Source of the DNA: Planctomycetota bacterium | GTDB taxonomy: Bacteria; Planctomycetota; Planctomycetia; Pirellulales; PALSA-1355 | Direction: 5' to 3' | Length of the DNA: 39,361 nt | Assembly (NCBI GenBank): GCA_003389325.1 | Contig: QQVE01000019.1 | Coordinates: 1 to 39,361 of the forward strand | Shown: in pieces, positions 35,024-39,361 of the stretch | How positions within the stretch are numbered: position 1 is the stretch's first letter | Layout of the letters: every line of letters starts with the position of its first letter | The notes under the pieces: model-generated | Seen by the model: the letters and a program-made list of their open reading frames with translations, nothing else | Told to the model about the DNA's origin: nothing | Database searches by the model: none | Program-made: the position numbers and the translations under genes

Positions 35024-35568
35024 CGGTCGTTGACGAAGTCTGCGAACTGTTTGCCAGGCGCGGACACGAGGCCTACGTGGGCGAGCCGGTGTCGCAACTC
35101 GAGCACGGCTTGCAAGCCGCGCACCTGGCCGAGCAGGAAGGCGCCAGCGACGCGCTGGTCGTAGCGGCCCTGTTGCACGACATCGGACACCTGCTGCACA
35201 AGCTGCCCGAGGACGCGGCCGATCATGGCATCGATACCCGGCACGAAGCGATCGGCCGGGCCTGGCTGGCGCGCTATTGCGGACCCGAAGTGACCGAGCC
35301 GATCCGGCTGCACGTGCCGGCCAAGCGCTATCTCTGCGCGACCGATCCGCAGTACCTGGCCGGGCTGTCGCCGGCCTCGACGCAGAGCCTGCGCTTGCAG
35401 GGCGGCCCCTTCACGGCGGAGGAGAAGGCCGAGTTCGAACGAAACCCCTACTACCGCGACGCCGTGACCCTGCGGCGCTGGGACGACCTGGCCAAGATCC
35501 CCAACCTGAGCGTGCCGGAACTCGAGCACTATCGCCCGCGGCTGGAGCAGGTGCTGCACGAAGCGTAG
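35020..35568 (+). CDS. phnZ: PhnZ-like HD-domain phosphonate oxygenase
   Basis: The 182-residue protein matches the phosphonate-degrading HD oxygenases. Iron ligands can be placed by motif: H29 (LEHGLQAA), H53 and D54 (LLHDIGH), H75 (DTRHEAIGR), H98 (IRLHVPAKRYL) and an Asp at 155/156 (RRWDDLAKI). Y19 and E22 (YVGE) sit where PhnZ has the gating Tyr and Glu, and K102 where it has the phosphonate-binding Lys. The known reaction uses a mixed-valence di-iron centre and O2 to cleave 2-amino-1-hydroxyethylphosphonate to glycine and phosphate. The gene overlaps the OPA transporter by four bases. No PhnY dioxygenase, which makes that substrate from 2-aminoethylphosphonate, is in the window. Confidence 0.88.
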   Translation: MTVVDEVCELFARRGHEAYVGEPVSQLEHGLQAAHLAEQEGASDALVVAALLHDIGHLLHKLPEDAADHGIDTRHEAIGRAWLARYCGPEVTEPIRLHVPAKRYLCATDPQYLAGLSPASTQSLRLQGGPFTAEEKAEFERNPYYRDAVTLRRWDDLAKIPNLSVPELEHYRPRLEQVLHEA

Positions 35569-35617
35569 GGGCGCAGCGTTGTTTCGATTCGGGTAGCGCC
35601 GCGCCGTCCTGGCGTGT

Positions 35618-35704
35618 CATGCTCACGCCCTGCGTGAGCATGTTGAATGGGTGGACGGCTCCAAGCATCGCATGCTCACGCGCTTCGAGAGAATGGCACC
35701 CCGG
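35618..35704. repeat. GCTCACGC/GCGTGAGC spacer repeat cluster
   Basis: Bases 35618-35628 and 35632-35642 form an 11-bp perfect hairpin with a three-base loop (arm CATGCTCACGC). A partial unit with GCATGCTCACGCG follows near 35669-35681, then GAATGGCACCCCGG to 35704. It belongs to the same family as 10683-10737 and 29188-29310. Confidence 0.8.
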
Positions 35705-35722
35705 CACCTCCGCAACTTCTCG

Positions 35723-35812
35723 CCACACCAGCCCGAAGCGCCAGCGAGGGTCGCTTGCCGTATGAACCAGCGGCGCGCCACGGACCCTCGCTGGCGCTTC
35801 GGGCTGGTGTGG
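35723..35812. repeat. 30-bp perfect inverted repeat between the two convergent phosphonate operons
   Basis: Bases 35723-35752 are the exact reverse complement of 35783-35812, with a 30-base loop. The arm core is AGCCCGAAGCGCCAGCGAGG, which I recall as a widespread spacer element in Pirellulales genomes. Its place between two convergent genes suggests a transcript-end hairpin for both operons, but there is no T-run. Confidence 0.9.
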
Positions 35813-35843
35813 GTAGAAAAGCGCCTGGCGGGTGGCGCTTGGC

Positions 35844-36521
35844 TTACAGACCGAGCAGCGCGGGCAACTCGGCCACGGTGGCGATGAGGTGGGTGTGGGG
35901 GAAGGGTTCGAGTTGCTCGGCGGTGTGCGAGCCGCCGGTGACGCCGATCACCATGCCGCAGCCGGCCGCGTCGCCTTCCTGCAAGTCCGAGGGCGTATCG
36001 CCGACCTTGGCCACCCGGGCCGCGTCGCTGACGCCCAGGTCGCGCATCGCCTTTTGCACCAGGTCGGGGTGCGGGCGTCCGCGCTGCACCTCGTCGCTGG
36101 TGACGCTGGTTTGCACGAGCGAATCGTCCCGCCAGCCGAGGCGCTCGAGCAGCACCTCGACGATCTCGCGCGAGAAGCCCGTGTCGAGGGCCACCTTGAT
36201 GCCGGCCGAGCGAAGGCGGCGGAACGTGGCGCTGGTGCCTTCGATCTCGCGGACCGAGGGATCGGTGCGGTAGAAGTGGATCATGCGGCGGACGAAGTCG
36301 TCGTGGATCGCTTCGAGCTTGGGGAGCAAGTCCTTGCGGTCGTGCTTTTCGAGCAAGCGCTCGATGGCCAGCGGCTTGGGAATGCCCATGAAGGCGTTCA
36401 CCGCGTCGCGGCTGGCGAACACGCCGACGTGTTCCAGGGCGGCGCGAAGGCACAGGTTCACGCCGTCTTCATCGTTGACCGTCGTGCCGGCCATGTCGAA
36501 AACCACCAACTCGATACTCAT
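35844..36521 (-). CDS. Phosphonatase-like HAD hydrolase (TIGR03351 type)
   Basis: The 225-residue protein starts with the HAD motif VVFDMAGTTVNDEDG: nucleophile D9 followed at +2 by Ala, as in phosphonoacetaldehyde hydrolase rather than ordinary phosphatases, which have Asp. In the cap, MGIPKP carries K49 at the place where phosphonatase has its Schiff-base lysine (MGLLK in PhnX), by eye alignment. Later motifs are ALDTGFS, a Lys-poor loop RGRPHPDLVQKAM, and VGDTPSDLQEGDAAGCGMVI with the acidic pair. The family cleaves the C-P bond of phosphonoacetaldehyde or a close relative. Its ATG overlaps the stop of the FAD oxidoreductase (ATGA), so it is the last gene of that operon. Confidence 0.88.
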   Translation of the reverse strand: MSIELVVFDMAGTTVNDEDGVNLCLRAALEHVGVFASRDAVNAFMGIPKPLAIERLLEKHDRKDLLPKLEAIHDDFVRRMIHFYRTDPSVREIEGTSATFRRLRSAGIKVALDTGFSREIVEVLLERLGWRDDSLVQTSVTSDEVQRGRPHPDLVQKAMRDLGVSDAARVAKVGDTPSDLQEGDAAGCGMVIGVTGGSHTAEQLEPFPHTHLIATVAELPALLGL

Positions 36522-37660
36522 GCGGGTTGCCTTTCCAAAGTGCGTACGACCTCGTCGGCCAGTCCGAACGAGAGCGTCATGCCGGCTCCGCCCACGGCAT
36601 TGACGACCGTGGCACCGGGAGCCGGGTGGGCCACGAAGTAGCCGTCGCTTTTGTGCTTGGCGTAGATGCCGTGCCAGCGGGCGGCGATCTCGAGATCGGG
36701 AACGTCGAGAAACGTGTTCAGGTAATCGAGGATCAGGCGATCGATCTCGGGTTTGTCGAAGGGCTCGATGTCGTCGCCGTATTCGTGCGAATCGCCCAGG
36801 ATCAGCTCGCCGCGCCCGTTTTGCGAAGCCATCACGTGGATGCCGTAGCGGTCGAAGTCGGGCGTCTCGCGCACCACGCGGCTCTTGACGTCGGCCAGGC
36901 TGGGGCAGTCGCGAAAACAGGCATAGTGCCGCAGCGTCAGCCCGCCGGCCAGCATCGGGCCGAGTTGAAAGCGATTGCCGTAGGCCTGCGAGCGCATCAT
37001 TTGCAGCTTGCACAGCAGGAAGCCGGCATCGGCGTAGGCGTCGGGGTAGAGCGTCTCGAAATCGGCGCCCGAGCAGACGATCAAGCGCTCGGCGTGCCAC
37101 GAGCGTCCGCCGGCAGTGACGTGCGGGTGGTCGTAGGCCGTGACTGCGGTGCCGAACTCGAAGCGCACGCCGAACTCGCGCGTGAGCCACTCGGGCAGCT
37201 CGCCGATCACCTGGCGCGGGTCGACGCAGACTTCGGTGGGACTCCACAGCCCGGCCAGCAATCCCGTCGTGCGAACCGCGGGCGAGCGCGAGGCGACCTG
37301 CTCGGGAGTGAGCAACTCGCACACATACCCGGCATCGCCTGCGCGGCGGGCGAACTCGGCGAGCACCTCGGCTTCGTCTGCCTGATAGGCCAGGTGCAGC
37401 GACCCGACGGGGTTGTGCCAGAGCTTCGCGGCGGTGAGCACTTCGAGCCAGAAGCCGCGGCTGCGCAGAGCCATCTGGTGCATGGACCCCGTGGGCTGAC
37501 CGATGGGCCAGACCATGCCGAAGTTGCGCACGCTGGCGCCCGAGGCCCGGGAACTGCGCTCGAAGACGACGACCTTGCGTCCGGCGCGGGCCAGGTGAAA
37601 GGCATGGGCCAGGCCCAACACGCCCGCGCCGACTATTGCATCGTCAAAGGATTCGCTCAT
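36518..37660 (-). CDS. Phosphonate-associated FAD oxidoreductase (TIGR03364 type)
   Basis: The 380-residue protein is a DAO-family flavoenzyme: FDDAIVGAGVLGLAHAFHLA at the N-terminus, then RASGASVRNFGMVWPIGQPT, and the C-terminal PAPGATVVNAVGGAGMTLSF. The SVRNFGM(V/I)W element and its pairing with a phosphonatase-like HAD gene are characteristic of the TIGR03364 group. Related enzymes are known to oxidise N-methyl-2-aminoethylphosphonate, and some oxidise 2-aminoethylphosphonate itself, giving phosphonoacetaldehyde, the substrate of the next enzyme. It therefore can replace the transaminase PhnW, which is absent here. It lies 46 bases after the APC permease gene and overlaps the HAD gene. Confidence 0.9.
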   Translation of the reverse strand: MSESFDDAIVGAGVLGLAHAFHLARAGRKVVVFERSSRASGASVRNFGMVWPIGQPTGSMHQMALRSRGFWLEVLTAAKLWHNPVGSLHLAYQADEAEVLAEFARRAGDAGYVCELLTPEQVASRSPAVRTTGLLAGLWSPTEVCVDPRQVIGELPEWLTREFGVRFEFGTAVTAYDHPHVTAGGRSWHAERLIVCSGADFETLYPDAYADAGFLLCKLQMMRSQAYGNRFQLGPMLAGGLTLRHYACFRDCPSLADVKSRVVRETPDFDRYGIHVMASQNGRGELILGDSHEYGDDIEPFDKPEIDRLILDYLNTFLDVPDLEIAARWHGIYAKHKSDGYFVAHPAPGATVVNAVGGAGMTLSFGLADEVVRTLERQPA

Positions 37661-37706
37661 CGATCAGCAGGTGCGAGGACTGGTGGAATGCCAGACCCAC
37701 AGTCCT

Positions 37707-39164
37707 CTAGTCGTTTGTTTCTCTTGTGTGGGTCGGGCCGGCGTAGCGCGACAGCCAATACACCGGCAGTCCGACCAGCAACAATCCAAAGCCCACGAGG
37801 CTCAAGTTGCCGGCGTACTGCAAGCCTCCATAGAACATATATCCGCAGGTGGCGACGAAAAAGAGGGGGGCGAGTGGATACAGCGGCGCGCGGAACGGAC
37901 GCGGCACGCCGGGTTCGCGATACCGCAGCACGAACAGCGAGACGCTGGTGAGCAGAAAAAACAACCAGAACACGGGGGCCGTGCACTGCAGCAAGAGCTC
38001 GAAGCCGCCTTTGCCTTCCCACGCGACCTCGCCCAGGCCGATGCGCGAAAAGACGGCGTTCAATGCCGCCTGACCGAAAGGCGTGCCGACGGCCAGAAGC
38101 ATGGCCAGCGTGACCGCGGCCTGCGCCCCGAGCGACCACAGCGGCGTGCGAAATTGCGCATCCTGACGGGCCAACAGCGCGAACGCTCGGTGGTCTTTAC
38201 CCACCGCGGCATACACGCGCGAGCCGGCAAAGATCAGCCCGTTGACCGCCCCCAGCGCCGAGACGGCCACCAGCAGCGCGACGGCTCGGGCGCCGGTGGG
38301 TCCAACGGCCTGTTCCATGGTGTCGGCGGCGATGGCCTGCGAGTCGCGGCTGCCCTGAAAGCCCAGCACGCGCAGGTAGGCGAGGTTCACCAGCAGGTAC
38401 GTGGCCATGATCACCAGGATGCCGAGCGTGAGGGCGCGGACGATCTTGCGGCGGTCGGCCATCTCGGCGACGAAAAACGCCGCGTCGTTCCAACCGCCGT
38501 AGGTGAGAAACACCTGCACCAGCGCGAAAGCGAACGAGGCGCCGACCAGCGTCGAGAGCGCGTCGGCGGTGGAGAGTTGCTCGACGGGTGCAGCTCCCTC
38601 TGCCGGCGCGGCAAACGCAAAGGCGGCCAGCACGACGGCGGCCAGCCCGAGCAGCTTGGCCGAGGAGAGCACGTTTTGTACGCGCTTCCCCAGGGCCAAC
38701 CCGGCGGCGTGCGACAGCGTGAGCACGATGACCGAGGCGCAGGCGTAAACCAGCGTGGTGGCCGGGCCGAAATTCCACAGCGTGCTGGCGTAGTCGGCGA
38801 ACACGTAAGCCATCATGCCGATGCTGCCGGTGAGAATCACCGAGATCTGGGCCCAGCCGAACAGGAAGCCCACCCAGGATCCATACGCGCGGGTCAGATA
38901 GACGTAGTCGCCGCCCGAGCGCGGATACGCGCTGGCTAACTCGGCGTAGGTGAAGGCGCCGTTTAGGCACAACAGTCCGCCGGCGATCCAGGCCACCATC
39001 GCCAACCCGGGCGTAGCCACGTTGCCGAAGATCAAGGGCGGCGTCTCGTAGATCCCCGCGCCGATGACGATGCCCACGATGACGCTGACCGTGTCCCAGG
39101 TCGAAAGTGCTTGCGCGCGACGCGTCGCAGCGCCCGGCTCGTTGTTGGAAGTTGTGGTGGCCAT
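37707..39164 (-). CDS. APC-family amino acid permease
   Basis: The ATG at 39164 gives 485 residues with about 12 membrane helices. The opening LSTWDTVSVIVGIVIGAGIY is the conserved helix 1 glycine-rich loop that holds the substrate carboxyl and amino groups in APC transporters. FTYAELASAYPRSGGDYVYL follows in helices 2-3. YGGWNDAAFFVAEM, LLVAVSALGAVNGLIFAGSR and RYREPGVPRPFRAPLYPLAP are also typical. The cargo is usually an amino acid. As first gene of the operon with the FAD oxidase and HAD hydrolase, it may import an aminophosphonate; that is inference. Confidence 0.9.
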   Translation of the reverse strand: MATTTSNNEPGAATRRAQALSTWDTVSVIVGIVIGAGIYETPPLIFGNVATPGLAMVAWIAGGLLCLNGAFTYAELASAYPRSGGDYVYLTRAYGSWVGFLFGWAQISVILTGSIGMMAYVFADYASTLWNFGPATTLVYACASVIVLTLSHAAGLALGKRVQNVLSSAKLLGLAAVVLAAFAFAAPAEGAAPVEQLSTADALSTLVGASFAFALVQVFLTYGGWNDAAFFVAEMADRRKIVRALTLGILVIMATYLLVNLAYLRVLGFQGSRDSQAIAADTMEQAVGPTGARAVALLVAVSALGAVNGLIFAGSRVYAAVGKDHRAFALLARQDAQFRTPLWSLGAQAAVTLAMLLAVGTPFGQAALNAVFSRIGLGEVAWEGKGGFELLLQCTAPVFWLFFLLTSVSLFVLRYREPGVPRPFRAPLYPLAPLFFVATCGYMFYGGLQYAGNLSLVGFGLLLVGLPVYWLSRYAGPTHTRETND

Positions 39165-39227
39165 CGTCAGCCACCAAACATAGCGGCCGTGACTTCGGTA
39201 GAAAACTCCCGTTGGCCGCACGACCGA

Positions 39228-39361
39228 TTAGCCCGGAGCCACCGGCGACGGCGCGTGGAAACGACGGAACGCAGCGCCGTCGCCCCGCCGCTTAGCCCGG
39301 AGCCACCGGCGACGGCGCGTGGAAACGACGGAACGCAGCGCCGTCGCCCCGCCGCTTAGCC
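39228..39361. repeat. 64-bp tandem repeat running off the window
   Basis: A 64-base unit starting TTAGCCCGGAGCCACCGGCG is present from 39228, again from 39292, and a third begins at 39356 and leaves the window. The two full copies are identical by eye. Each contains an 11-bp inverted repeat (GGCGACGGCGC / GCGCCGTCGCC). Single partial copies of the unit flank the DUF427 gene at 9535-9554 and 9926-9945. Confidence 0.92.

Noticed and set aside
35569..35843. Possible coding sequence in the convergent spacer
   Set aside because: Every open frame here consists of translated palindromic repeats; no coding signature.

Overview
This window looks like a chromosomal segment of a high-GC Planctomycete, most likely of the Pirellulales type. 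The evidence is a PEP-CTERM sorted lectin-like protein, an ECF sigma factor in an operon with a Ser/Thr kinase carrying the short N-terminal module common in planctomycetes, many eukaryote-like kinases and large sensory hybrids, and palindromic spacer repeats between genes. The taxonomic placement is inference from gene content. No rRNA, tRNA or CRISPR array was seen.

Left edge (1-4117): a lower-GC patch holds a 5'-incomplete OLD-type TOPRIM protein and a membrane-anchored pYEATS protein, which look like an acquired conflict or defence remnant. Then come an exported VOC protein, a PEP-CTERM C-type-lectin-like protein, and a ParD/ParE-type toxin-antitoxin pair whose toxin carries a one-base frameshift in a run of five G.

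4146-17500: an exported coiled-coil protein with a clear terminator; an ECF sigma factor plus a Ser/Thr kinase that ends in a membrane-flanked sensor with a c-type haem motif; a divergent exported helical-repeat protein with its own CXXCH; DUF427, GNAT, a two-helix membrane protein, DinB; a 1517-residue CheB-CheR-PAS-GAF-PAS-histidine kinase-receiver hybrid; an SGNH hydrolase and a VOC protein.

17591-29200: a GMC oxidoreductase with an N-terminal beta-sandwich-like extension and a near-consensus promoter, a serine beta-lactamase-fold hydrolase, a tiny membrane protein, then a lipid-flavoured neighbourhood: an RND/MMPL transporter, a PAP2-like phosphatase, a CFA-family methyltransferase coupled to a geranylgeranyl-reductase-like flavoprotein, and a convergent flavin amine oxidase. 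Short palindromic repeats fill the spacers.

29489-33724: a His-rich one-helix protein, a second Ser/Thr kinase with an N-terminal periplasmic Cache-like sensor, and a convergent PAS-GAF-LuxR regulator whose upstream region holds an isolated intrinsic terminator.

33725-39164: a phosphonate-utilisation locus of two convergent operons. The plus-strand arm is an OPA-type MFS transporter overlapping a PhnZ-like HD oxygenase. The minus-strand arm is an APC permease, a phosphonate-type FAD oxidoreductase and a phosphonatase-like HAD hydrolase. A 30-bp inverted repeat separates the arms. The window ends in a 64-bp tandem repeat. The strongest candidates for something new are the aminophosphonate locus with two different transporters and no visible PhnW or PhnY, the haem-sensor kinase unit, and the CFA plus reductase lipid module.
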